Positions 1 to 6,646 of a stretch of 37,012 nucleotides of DNA are shown one piece after another. This DNA comes from a virus, in the IMG/VR virus record IMGVR_UViG_3300027749_002715, positions 1 through 37,012 of that record; one strand, written 5' to 3'. The notes under the pieces were generated by a model. It had not been told where the DNA came from. It worked only from the letters and a program-made list of their open reading frames with translations, and did no database searches. The position numbers and the translations under genes are program-made. Position 1 is the first letter of the stretch, and each line of letters begins with the position of its first letter.

Positions 1-1
1 C

Positions 2-1270
2 ACAGCCGCTTATGTAGAAAACTCTGACGTAGCACTACGCATCGCACAATGGGCACGTGATGTCCGTGGTGGTGCAGGTGAACGTCAATTGTTCCGCGAC
101 ATTCTAGTTCATCTAGAAAAGCGTGACCCAGACGCCGCTTTGGCTTTGCTTCGCAAGGTTCCAGAAGTTGGTCGTTGGGATGACATCTTTGTCTTCTCTG
201 ACCCAGTTCTGAAGTCAGCCGCTTATACCATGTTGGGCGATGCCCTACGTGCTAAGAACGGTTTGGCCGCAAAGTGGACTCCTCGTAAGGGTAAGATCGC
301 GGCTGAAGTGCGAGCATTCTTCGGAATGAGTCCAAAGCAGTACCGCAAGTCATTGGTAGAAATGACAAAGGTTGTTGAAACCCAAATGTGTGCAGGAGAT
401 TGGGACAACATCAACTTCAGTCACGTTCCTTCTGTAGCTTCTCGAATCTACAAGAAGGCATTCAACCGTCACACACCTGCGTTTGCAGAGTATGTTGCCA
501 AGTTGGTAAGTGGTGACAAGACTGTTAAGGTTAACGCCAACGCAATCTTCCCACATGACGTGTTGAAGGGAGTGATCGGTAGCTACCGTGCTAAGTTGGA
601 CAAGACTGAAACCGACCATGTGATCGCACAATGGGACAGCTTGCCAAACTACGTTGGAGATGCTAGCATCATGCCAATCGTAGACGTTAGCGGTTCTATG
701 TCTTGCCCAGCAGGAAAGAACACTAATGTAACTTGCATGGATGTTTCAATCAGCTTGGGCTTGTACCTAGCAGACAAGAACAAGGGCGTGTTTAAGGACA
801 CATTCTTGACTTTCTCAGACAAGCCAGAACTTGTTACTCTAAAGGGTAACATTGTTGACAAGGTTGCTCAAATGAGCAAGAGTGATTGGAACATGAGCAC
901 TAACTTGCATAAGGCTATGGACAAGATCCTAGACGTTGCAGTTAAGGGTTCAGTACCAGCCAGCGACATGCCAGCCATGTTGCTAATCTTGTCAGACATG
1001 CAGTTTAACCAATGTGCTCATTACGATGACACAGCAATGCAAGTGATCGAACGCAAGTTCGCAGATGCAGGTTACACTGTGCCACAGATTGTTTTCTGGA
1101 ACCTAAACAGTTCAGACAACGTGCCTGTTGCGTCAGACAAGAGTGGTGCCGCATTGGTAAGTGGATTTAGTCCAAGTATAATGACCAGCTTGCTGGCCGC
1201 TGACATGGATCAATTCACTCCAGAAGGCATCATGCTTAAGACTGTAATGAGTGATCGTTACGCTCTGTAA
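2..1270 (+). CDS. DUF2828/TROVE-like protein with vWA domain (5' partial)
   Basis: The frame is open from base 2, so the start lies outside the window; the TTG at 89 is not a credible start because coding continues upstream. The N-terminal part carries an RDVRGGAGER stretch typical of DUF2828 and TROVE (Ro60-like) helical-repeat domains. The C-terminal half is a von Willebrand A domain with a complete MIDAS metal site: DVSGS (near base 680), the Thr of NMSTNL, and the Asp of LILSDMQ. Ro60 relatives bind small structured RNAs and misfolded RNA. DUF2828 itself has no settled function, so RNA binding is inference. Codon use is unlike the island downstream: Lys is nearly always AAG and Leu mostly TTG/CTA, which suggests high expression. 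The gene is followed by a structured intergenic RNA and a strong terminator. Confidence 0.85.
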   Translation, partial: TAAYVENSDVALRIAQWARDVRGGAGERQLFRDILVHLEKRDPDAALALLRKVPEVGRWDDIFVFSDPVLKSAAYTMLGDALRAKNGLAAKWTPRKGKIAAEVRAFFGMSPKQYRKSLVEMTKVVETQMCAGDWDNINFSHVPSVASRIYKKAFNRHTPAFAEYVAKLVSGDKTVKVNANAIFPHDVLKGVIGSYRAKLDKTETDHVIAQWDSLPNYVGDASIMPIVDVSGSMSCPAGKNTNVTCMDVSISLGLYLADKNKGVFKDTFLTFSDKPELVTLKGNIVDKVAQMSKSDWNMSTNLHKAMDKILDVAVKGSVPASDMPAMLLILSDMQFNQCAHYDDTAMQVIERKFADAGYTVPQIVFWNLNSSDNVPVASDKSGAALVSGFSPSIMTSLLAADMDQFTPEGIMLKTVMSDRYAL

Positions 1271-1415
1271 GATCCGCTGGCCCGCCTTAGCTTCATGCTG
1301 AGAACCCAGCGTCCGCGGTACACGAAATGCGGGATGGGCTGTGTATCCGGGGTTTGTTACTCTTCCTGACACAAAAAAGAGTAACACTAATTCGTTGTTT
1401 TATTACAACACCGGA
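1271..1415 (+). ncRNA. Candidate structured RNA downstream of the TROVE-like gene
   Basis: No coding frame is convincing here, yet the stretch is clearly more GC-rich than its surroundings and packed with pairing arms. Hairpin I: CGCTGG 1275-1280 with CCAGCG 1306-1311, plus an inner TTAGC/GCTGA stem. Hairpin II: GGTACAC 1317-1323 with GTGTATC 1341-1347. Hairpin III: GTTACTCTT 1356-1364 with AAGAGTAAC 1377-1385. Hairpin IV: GTTGT 1394-1398 with ACAAC 1405-1409. The rho-independent terminator follows directly. It could be a 3' UTR structure or a processed small RNA. Bacterial Ro60 genes often sit beside their Y RNA gene, so a Y-RNA-like partner is possible, but I identified no Y-RNA consensus. 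Confidence 0.4.
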
Positions 1416-1448
1416 CCTAGTCAACGAAAGTTGACTAGGTTTCTTTTT
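1416..1448 (+). terminator. Rho-independent terminator
   Basis: A perfect 10-bp stem, CCTAGTCAAC (1416-1425) and GTTGACTAGG (1430-1439), closes a GAAA tetraloop and is followed by TTTCTTTTT. It ends transcription of the vWA gene and the structured RNA. Confidence 0.9.
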
Positions 1449-1459
1449 GACAGTATAAT
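1431..1459 (+). promoter_or_regulatory. Sigma70-type promoter overlapping the terminator
   Basis: TTGACT at 1431-1436 (inside the terminator's 3' arm) and TATAAT at 1454-1459 are separated by 17 bases. The expected start of transcription, seven bases after the -10 box, is 1466, exactly the A of the next ATG. This would make a leaderless mRNA. Confidence 0.55.
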
Positions 1460-1465
1460 AACGAT

Positions 1466-1693
1466 ATGTATAAAATAATAGGAAAAGAAGAAACACTCAA
1501 AGTTCTTACACTTGCTGAAGCAATGAACGTTGCTAAGAGCATGAATGAATTTGTAAGAATTGTTGGAACAGATTTTGAAGTATGCGGCATCTTTGGTGTC
1601 GATACTGTTAAGGACGGCAAATGCCCAGATGGCGTTGTCTATGATTGGAACAAAGCAAGCCGAATAGGCCGTGCTAAAAAGGAAAGAACATAA
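1466..1693 (+). CDS. Small protein of unknown function
   Basis: Encodes 75 residues and I do not recognise the family. The N-terminal half looks alpha/beta (a Leu-rich helix after a short strand) and the C-terminus is basic (RIGRAKKER). The ATG has no Shine-Dalgarno and coincides with the predicted transcription start of the promoter just upstream. It is the first gene of a run to 2985; its stop overlaps the next ATG by one base (TAATG), so translation is probably coupled. Confidence 0.7.
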   Translation: MYKIIGKEETLKVLTLAEAMNVAKSMNEFVRIVGTDFEVCGIFGVDTVKDGKCPDGVVYDWNKASRIGRAKKERT

Positions 1694-2166
1694 TGCCATG
1701 GATTGAAAATGTAGCGGCCGCTGATATCCCAATCGGGTTTCATCATGCGGCAGGCCCAAATAGTATGTTGATCAGTATTACTGATCCAGCAAGTTGGCGT
1801 CCAACTGCCAAGCATGAATTCAAAGAGCGACATGACTTTGAGTTTTTGGATGTGGAAGAAAAGGATCATGTGCTTGAAGAAGCAATGAAATGTAGTCATG
1901 AGCAAGCCGCTGAACTTGTCCGTTTGTTGCAACATGCTCTTGACAACAGGATGAATGTTGTAGTACACTGTTATGCAGGAGTGTGCCGTAGTGGTGCAGT
2001 TTGCGAAGTCGGTGTAGCAATGGGTTTTGATGACACTGAAAGATTTCGTGCTCCTAACTTGTTGGTCAAGCATCGCATGATGAAGGCTTTAGGTTGGACA
2101 TATGATGAAAACGAAAAGCCAGTGCCACTAGCAGGTGACGAGTACATGCGTCAAGGAGACATCTAA
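1693..2166 (+). CDS. Protein tyrosine / dual-specificity phosphatase-like protein
   Basis: Encodes 157 residues with the cysteine-phosphatase signature HCxxGxxRSG near residues 92-101: nucleophile Cys93 and phosphate-binding Arg99 in a C-x5-R loop, followed by Ser and a helix. The length suits a minimal dual-specificity phosphatase. The family hydrolyses phospho-Tyr/Ser/Thr through a cysteinyl-phosphate; some members act on RNA 5' ends or phosphoinositides, so the substrate is open. Both ends overlap neighbouring genes by one base, placing it in the operon with the P-loop kinase-like gene at 2524. Confidence 0.8.
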   Translation: MPWIENVAAADIPIGFHHAAGPNSMLISITDPASWRPTAKHEFKERHDFEFLDVEEKDHVLEEAMKCSHEQAAELVRLLQHALDNRMNVVVHCYAGVCRSGAVCEVGVAMGFDDTERFRAPNLLVKHRMMKALGWTYDENEKPVPLAGDEYMRQGDI

Positions 2167-2357
2167 TGCATTTGAGCAAAGAAGAAGTATTGAAAATTTT
2201 GGAAGTTATGGAAAAGTTTCCAGAAGCAGGTTGTTTTGAATTAAAGCAAGATAACGATTCTGGAATCGGATCCATAACTACACTAACAGTCTTCACCGAA
2301 GTAAACGGCTTTGAAGGTCAATTTACAATTGAAATTTCTGGAATTGAGAATTGGTAA
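2166..2357 (+). CDS. Small protein of unknown function
   Basis: Encodes 63 residues, acidic, with an N-terminal helix (LSKEEVLKILEVMEKF) and then probable beta strands. I recognise no family. It overlaps the phosphatase-like gene by one base at its start and the next small gene by one base at its end, which supports real coding and translational coupling. Confidence 0.65.
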   Translation: MHLSKEEVLKILEVMEKFPEAGCFELKQDNDSGIGSITTLTVFTEVNGFEGQFTIEISGIENW

Positions 2358-2524
2358 TGAAAATTAAATTTGATAAAAACACAATGCCCGATGCCTTGTA
2401 TAATGCACTGTTGCAACATTTTGTAAATGAAGCAGTTGGACTAGGTGTTGAGGTAAACAAGTTTACTCAGTTTAACAACTGGGTGATCGAGTGCGAATGT
2501 GATGCTAAGGAAGCGGTACACTAA
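2357..2524 (+). CDS. Small 55-residue protein of unknown function
   Basis: A short frame from ATG 2357 to TAA 2522-2524. It begins MKIKFDKNTMPDAL and ends ECDAKEAVH. The start overlaps the previous stop and the stop overlaps the next ATG, each as TAATG, filling exactly the space between two overlapping genes. That chain is the main reason to accept it. No family recognised. Confidence 0.65.
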   Translation: MKIKFDKNTMPDALYNALLQHFVNEAVGLGVEVNKFTQFNNWVIECECDAKEAVH

Positions 2525-2985
2525 TGCCAAAATGCTATCAACTAATTGGAGTTCCGGGTTCAGGTAAAAGTACTTGGGCTCGTGACCAAGAATGGTTTGA
2601 AGATTGTGCCTATGTGTCTACTGATACATGGGTAGAACTTGAAGCAGAGCGGCTGGGCAAAACTTACTCGGAAATTTTTACAGAGTATATGCCCAAGGCT
2701 GTAAACATTATGGCCGCACAGGTTGTTGATGCTAGCGAGCAAGGCCGGGATATCATTTGGGACCAAACTAGCACCACTGTAAAAAGTCGTGATCGTAAGT
2801 TTAACATGTTGTCCGACTATTATCATATTGCTGTAGTGTTTAAGACGCCAGAGCATAAAGAACTTATGCGTCGATTGATAAGTCGGCCGGGCAAAGAGAT
2901 ACCAGATCATATTGTTGCTAGCATGATTGCCAGTTGGGAAGATCCAACTCTAGAAGAAGGCTTTAGGGAGATTTGGTACGTTTGA
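2524..2985 (+). CDS. P-loop kinase, polynucleotide kinase / AAA_33-like
   Basis: Encodes 153 residues. The N-terminus carries a Walker A motif GVPGSGKST (residues 9-17), followed by an acidic VSTD pair and a DQT stretch (WDQTS) as in T4 Pnk-type and zeta-toxin-type small-molecule kinases. Near the C-terminus an RRLISRPGK segment could serve as the lid arginines. The length fits a stand-alone kinase domain; the phosphatase domain of T4 Pnk is absent. Nucleic-acid 5'-OH phosphorylation is a reasonable guess but the acceptor is not shown. It is the last gene of the operon; a consensus promoter overlaps its end. Confidence 0.75.
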   Translation: MPKCYQLIGVPGSGKSTWARDQEWFEDCAYVSTDTWVELEAERLGKTYSEIFTEYMPKAVNIMAAQVVDASEQGRDIIWDQTSTTVKSRDRKFNMLSDYYHIAVVFKTPEHKELMRRLISRPGKEIPDHIVASMIASWEDPTLEEGFREIWYV

Positions 2986-3010
2986 CAAGTTCTCCTTTTG
3001 GCAGTATAAT
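2982..3010 (+). promoter_or_regulatory. Consensus sigma70 promoter
   Basis: TTGACA (2982-2987) and TATAAT (3005-3010) are perfect boxes with a 17-base spacer. Transcription should start near 3017 and give a short leader carrying a strong Shine-Dalgarno, AAGGAGG at 3027-3033, five bases before the ATG at 3039. It suits an early or middle gene read by host polymerase. Confidence 0.88.
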
Positions 3011-3038
3011 ATATACTTAAACAAGAAAGGAGGGCAAT

Positions 3039-3644
3039 ATGCCTAGTGTATTTTTAGTCAGTGATACGCACTTTGGTCACACTGGCGTATGTAAGTTTAC
3101 CCGAAACGACGGAGTTACCAAGTTACGGCCGTGGACAGATCCAGATGAAATGGACGAAGCTATGGTTAAGGCGTGGAACGAACGGGTCAAACCCACTGAC
3201 AAGGTCTACCACTTAGGTGACGTTGTTATCGCTCGTAAGGCCTTAAAGATTATGGAAAGACTTAACGGCGACAAAGTTTTAATCCGTGGCAACCACGACA
3301 TCTACAAAGATGAGGACTATAGTAAGTACTTTAGATCCATTAGAGCTTATCACGTTATGAATGGTATGATCCTTAGCCATATTCCGTTACACTCAGATTC
3401 AATGGGTCGTTTTGGTACTAACATTCACGGACATACTCACGCAAATCGTGTGAAAAAAGCCCGTGGAGTTGATGCTAGAACTGGAGAAATTCTTTACAGT
3501 GATGTAAACGATGTACGTTATCATTGTGTATGCGTGGAACAAACTCCTGATTTTGCTCCAATTTTGTTTGAAGATGTCATAAAGAACATTGAAGCAGAAG
3601 GTGGGAGTATAGGATTCCGTAATGGAAACGGTCCTACTATGTAA
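3039..3644 (+). CDS. Calcineurin-like metallophosphoesterase
   Basis: Encodes 201 residues with the metal-binding motifs of the family in order: DTHFGH (Asp9, His11), HLGDVV, RGNHD, SHIPLH and HGHTH. These residues hold two metal ions that hydrolyse phosphoesters. This small cytosolic type is common in phages and bacteria and has been linked to nucleotide or nucleic-acid phosphoesters; the substrate is not evident. It is a single-gene unit with its own consensus promoter, a strong ribosome site and a terminator directly after it. A second, different family member lies at 34931. Confidence 0.88.
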   Translation: MPSVFLVSDTHFGHTGVCKFTRNDGVTKLRPWTDPDEMDEAMVKAWNERVKPTDKVYHLGDVVIARKALKIMERLNGDKVLIRGNHDIYKDEDYSKYFRSIRAYHVMNGMILSHIPLHSDSMGRFGTNIHGHTHANRVKKARGVDARTGEILYSDVNDVRYHCVCVEQTPDFAPILFEDVIKNIEAEGGSIGFRNGNGPTM

Positions 3645-3658
3645 TATAGTGGTACTTT

Positions 3659-3685
3659 AATAGGACCTTCGGGTCCTATTTTTTT
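3659..3685 (+). terminator. Rho-independent terminator with UUCG tetraloop
   Basis: AATAGGACC (3659-3667) and GGTCCTATT (3672-3680) form a perfect 9-bp stem around TTCG, followed by a T-run to 3685. It isolates the phosphoesterase unit from the virion gene that follows. Confidence 0.93.
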
Positions 3686-3697
3686 GACTAAAACAAG

Positions 3698-3771
3698 CTA
3701 TCTCCTATTTCTCAAATTGAATAAATACACTATAATGGTCAACAAAGTTGATATACGAATACCGGAGATAG
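3698..3771 (+). promoter_or_regulatory. Inverted repeat that can mask the ribosome site of the virion gene
   Basis: CTATCTCC (3698-3705) is the exact complement of GGAGATAG (3764-3771), which contains the Shine-Dalgarno of the gene at 3775. A read-through transcript would pair these arms and hide the ribosome site. A transcript begun at the late-type motif 3720-3727 would start inside the loop and lack the left arm. T4 controls lysozyme e, soc and gene 49 with this design; here it is inferred. Confidence 0.5.
3720..3727 (+). promoter_or_regulatory. T4-type late promoter candidate (AATAAATA)
   Basis: AATAAATA differs from the T4 late consensus TATAAATA at one base. With the usual geometry transcription starts near 3733, 42 bases before the virion gene. 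A TATAAT at 3731-3736 has no -35 box at a usable distance, so the late-type reading is preferred. An ATG at 3735 could open a short leader peptide. Confidence 0.5.
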
Positions 3772-3774
3772 TAC

Positions 3775-4653
3775 ATGTCATTACGAATTAGACGCGGCAC
3801 AGATGCTCAAAGAGCAACAACACCTTTGGATCTGGGTGAACTTGTATTCACCACAGATACTAAACAGCTATACGTTGGTAACGGTATAGACAACGGCGGC
3901 GAACCTATTATTCGACTGGGTACTGGACTTGCATGGGCAGATGCACAATGTACTACGATTATTGCTACTGGTGCAGCCTTACAAGTTTCCGCAGACGCTA
4001 CTCCAAGTTTAGGTGGTAATTTAACTTTAAGTGGATATAATATTACAGGAACAGGTAACATTGATATTACCGGTAATATTTCTGCAAGCACTTACATACG
4101 ATCGCCAACGTATCAAGGACCACTACAAACAAGCGACATAGTACTACGAAGTAGCAGTGCTAGTCCTGTAAATGTTGTAACGGTTACAGACGGCGCCACT
4201 AATGTTCCATTTTTGACTTTAAAAGCAGCCCGAGGCACACTTGCTGTACCAGTTAATAATACCGTCGGCGACATTATCGGCGGCTTTCAAATTAAAGGTT
4301 ACGGTAATAATTTATTTAAATTTGCTGCCGCCGTAGTAGCCCAGTGGTCAGCTTCTGCTACTTTAACAAACGGTGTTCCGGGTGCAAATTTATTATTAGT
4401 TACAGGTAATAACAACAACGGACAGACAATTGCTAGTTTGAATGGTATAACCGCCGTGTTTAATGCTCCAATATTGTCTACATCTGTGTACTCAGTTGCC
4501 GGTACTGCATTACCTAGTGCATCGGTTGTAGGGAAAGGTGCAAGAGCGTTTGTATCCGATGCAACATCGCCAATACATGGCACGCCTTATGTAGGCAGCG
4601 GCTCAGACAATGTGCCAGTTTACTCAGACGGAACAAGTTGGTTTATTGGTTAA
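3775..4653 (+). CDS. Virion protein with Mtd_N-like N-terminus (tail fibre / receptor-binding type)
   Basis: Encodes 292 residues. The first 45 residues (SLRIRRGTDAQR, then GELVFTTDTKQLYVGNG) match the short domain found at the N-terminus of Mtd-like and many marine phage tail-fibre proteins. The rest is Ser/Thr/Gly/Asn-rich with beta repeats (LTLSGYNITGTGN, IDITGNISAS) and ends in a compact head-like segment (AFVSDATSP, PVYSDGTSWFIG). It probably forms a trimeric, surface-exposed fibre or decoration. SD GGAGA at 3764-3768 sets the start. It lies directly beside the modification island and is a candidate substrate, though nothing in the sequence proves this. Its end overlaps the stop of the opposite-strand gene. 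Confidence 0.85.
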   Translation: MSLRIRRGTDAQRATTPLDLGELVFTTDTKQLYVGNGIDNGGEPIIRLGTGLAWADAQCTTIIATGAALQVSADATPSLGGNLTLSGYNITGTGNIDITGNISASTYIRSPTYQGPLQTSDIVLRSSSASPVNVVTVTDGATNVPFLTLKAARGTLAVPVNNTVGDIIGGFQIKGYGNNLFKFAAAVVAQWSASATLTNGVPGANLLLVTGNNNNGQTIASLNGITAVFNAPILSTSVYSVAGTALPSASVVGKGARAFVSDATSPIHGTPYVGSGSDNVPVYSDGTSWFIG

Positions 4654-5219
4654 GACCAACGAGGATATTTCATAAGTTCTTTTAGAAATTTATCAGGAAA
4701 TAATTGCCACACAGTTTGAATTGTTCCTCTGTAATCAATTTCTTTAATACGTTTCATTTGGCCCAATTTTTCTAAAGCTGGGCCAAATGTACGATGTACT
4801 CTACGCTGTGTTCCTACACTACTTTCATTACTTGTAATGTATAAACTTGACCCAACAGGTGCCCAATCAATACAAACAGGAATTAAAAATTGTGCTGTTG
4901 GATTCTGATGTTCTGTAATAACACTTATAGTTCTTAAGCCCGCTCCGTAAGTACCCAAGATCATGTCTGTGAATACACATGTACGTACGGCAACACGGTA
5001 TGCATTATCTCCCATCTCAGGAAAACTGTGTGCTCCTACAGAACCTATAGCTTTATTATTGTAGTATAAAATCCACACACACCATTCTCGTTCTTTTGCT
5101 AAACTGTCTACTAGCATTTTTTGACTGGAATTGTTTACAAAACCTTTAGATTCAGCCGTGACATAGAATTCTGTTAAGTCCAAGTCAGGTGTCCACCTAA
5201 CTACTTTATACTGTTTCAT
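4650..5219 (-). CDS. GNAT-like acyltransferase-fold protein
   Basis: Encodes 189 residues. A VWILYYNNKAIGSVGAHSF segment in the first half resembles the strand-turn-strand centre of GNAT N-acetyltransferases, and a later MILGTYGAGLRTISV stretch could supply the acetyl-CoA loop, but the classical R/Q-x-x-G-x-G/A is not clean. Acetyl transfer is therefore a fold-level inference. It is the last gene of a three-gene reverse operon (6593 to 4650) with a methyltransferase and a kinase-like protein; the start overlaps the methyltransferase stop by 14 bases. It converges with the virion gene. Confidence 0.6.
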   Translation of the reverse strand: MKQYKVVRWTPDLDLTEFYVTAESKGFVNNSSQKMLVDSLAKEREWCVWILYYNNKAIGSVGAHSFPEMGDNAYRVAVRTCVFTDMILGTYGAGLRTISVITEHQNPTAQFLIPVCIDWAPVGSSLYITSNESSVGTQRRVHRTFGPALEKLGQMKRIKEIDYRGTIQTVWQLFPDKFLKELMKYPRWS

Positions 5220-5913
5220 TCCATTCCCCCCATGTAATAGGCAACGGTGTATGACTTAATTTAAATTTCATAACAAACTTTTTAAGTACTATATCTGTAC
5301 TACTAAGTCCAAATCCATATCTTCCCGGGTCTAGTACTTTTAATAATTCATAACAAGACATGTCTTCTACAAATCCTAATCGATTTAGTACCATTTTTAA
5401 GAAACCCATACTGTATAAAAAACTTAGATATCTATCTTCTTTTATCTGATTAGCCTCGTGGGGCATACTTGTAGGATATACTTCTGTATATGCATGATTA
5501 TATTCTAAGTTATACAATTTACTATTATAATCAGGATCATCCGAACTAATCATAAAAAATGGATAAGGGTTAGGACTTTCTATTATTAAATTATCCGTTA
5601 TCTTTGTTATTTGTTTTAATACGTCTGGAAGATTACTAAACGCAATTATTACATTATTGCAAAACACAACATCAAATTTTCTTTTACACACTTTTAAGAA
5701 ATTTTCTGCTGAAATACATTGCAAATGAGCATTTGAATATTTTTTTAAATTTTCATTTGGAATAATATTAATATCAATACCTAAATATTCTTTGGCACCG
5801 TGTATCATTAAATATTCGCCTAAATAGGCTTTATTACATCCTATATCTAAAAATGTAAGTCCTGATATGCTGTCAGGCGATATCCAACATGAAAATCTTT
5901 CAAATGTATTCAT
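5206..5913 (-). CDS. Class I SAM-dependent methyltransferase
   Basis: Encodes 235 residues. Motif I is LTFLDIGCNKAYLG (Asp23, Gly25), followed by an acidic strand end LGIDIN that would hold the SAM ribose, and a motif IV-like FDVVFCNNVI. This is a complete Rossmann methyltransferase core. The substrate is unknown; small-molecule or protein methylation fits the island. The start overlaps the stop of the kinase-like gene by four bases (ATGA). Confidence 0.78.
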   Translation of the reverse strand: MNTFERFSCWISPDSISGLTFLDIGCNKAYLGEYLMIHGAKEYLGIDINIIPNENLKKYSNAHLQCISAENFLKVCKRKFDVVFCNNVIIAFSNLPDVLKQITKITDNLIIESPNPYPFFMISSDDPDYNSKLYNLEYNHAYTEVYPTSMPHEANQIKEDRYLSFLYSMGFLKMVLNRLGFVEDMSCYELLKVLDPGRYGFGLSSTDIVLKKFVMKFKLSHTPLPITWGEWNETV

Positions 5914-6593
5914 AACAGCTTAACTTTCTCTATAAAATCAGCAGGATAATTGGTATTAAAACTAGCCCAGCATAGTTGTTCCATTACTTCAAACGTCTGT
6001 GGCTTGTCCCACTCTATCCCTAAACTAGCAATATGCTTTTTCATTTCTTGTTGACGAGTTGAATAAATGTGACTTTCGACATCGGAAATACTAAATTGAG
6101 GTTCACGTCTATTGTAGGTGAAAAAATAATTAATACTTTTAAGTTTACCATCAACTACAAAATAGCTACTTGGATGCATGGAATATTTGTATAACCCTAA
6201 TGACTTGTGGGCACGGATAATTTCTAGCATTTGATCTTGCCAATCTGGTAACACACTATCATAATTGGCCGTATCACAACTGGCTCTTTCCCAAAAATCA
6301 GGACCGTCAATTTCTAGATATAATTTACGTTCCTTTAAATCTATATTTTTAATAACTGGAACCAAATGCGGATATGCATTCCGCATCTGAGTTAGATAGT
6401 TTACTTCACGTAACCATTTTTCCTCCATCTTTACAGGATCAATAACTTGATTTTGATCTTTGTGATAAGTCTCGTCGTTATAATACCACTGAACAAATGT
6501 TTTTTTATCTTCTGAGATCAAGCTGGTATAAATTAGATTATTTCTGCATAATCCAATACCGGGAACATTATTATAATAGTATTCGTATTTCAT
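5910..6593 (-). CDS. Degenerate protein-kinase-fold protein
   Basis: Encodes 227 residues from the ATG at 6593; an in-frame start at 6635 would add 14 residues but lies upstream of the likely transcription start. Two segments resemble the small-molecule/protein kinase fold: a hinge-like LYLEIDG (residues 91-97) and a catalytic-loop-like stretch with His140-Pro, VVDGKL and INYF. The HRD Asp is absent and the DFG Asp position reads Asn155, so phosphotransfer is doubtful. It is paralogous in layout to the protein at 20351 (HPHCFFLKDG, FDFY). Possibly a binding or scaffold subunit. First gene of its operon. Confidence 0.6.
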   Translation of the reverse strand: MKYEYYYNNVPGIGLCRNNLIYTSLISEDKKTFVQWYYNDETYHKDQNQVIDPVKMEEKWLREVNYLTQMRNAYPHLVPVIKNIDLKERKLYLEIDGPDFWERASCDTANYDSVLPDWQDQMLEIIRAHKSLGLYKYSMHPSSYFVVDGKLKSINYFFTYNRREPQFSISDVESHIYSTRQQEMKKHIASLGIEWDKPQTFEVMEQLCWASFNTNYPADFIEKVKLL

Positions 6594-6604
6594 TTTGTAT
6601 ATGT

Positions 6605-6612
6605 AATTTATC
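6605..6612 (-). promoter_or_regulatory. Weak late-type motif (GATAAATT)
   Basis: Reading on the reverse strand, GATAAATT lies six bases upstream of a potential transcription start at about 6599, just before the ATG at 6593. It departs from TATAAATA at the first and last bases. It shares a 54-base divergent region with the forward motif at 6613-6620. Confidence 0.3.
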
Positions 6613-6620
6613 AATAAATA
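6613..6620 (+). promoter_or_regulatory. T4-type late promoter candidate (AATAAATA)
   Basis: AATAAATA matches the late consensus in seven of eight bases and predicts a start near 6626, giving a leader of about 20 bases to the ATG at 6647. The leader lacks an obvious Shine-Dalgarno. Confidence 0.45.
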
Positions 6621-6646
6621 TCTGCTATTATACACAAATCAGACTA

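Noticed and set aside
350-2073. Several open frames on the reverse strand within the vWA, phosphatase and P-loop genes
   Set aside because: They lie fully inside well-supported forward genes, lack ribosome sites and have no recognisable motifs.
3731-3736. TATAAT before the virion gene as a sigma70 -10 box
   Set aside because: The only good TTGACT (3684-3689) is over 40 bases upstream and the closest TTGAAT is eight bases away, so no proper spacing exists.
4637-4660. Possible bidirectional terminator between the virion gene and the GNAT-like gene
   Set aside because: GTTGGT/ACCAAC can pair but there is no T-run on either strand.
6497-6646. N-terminal extension of the first B12-type radical SAM gene
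   Set aside because: The 50 extra residues run over the divergent promoter region and the opposite gene, and the paralogues begin at the ATG 6647 equivalent.
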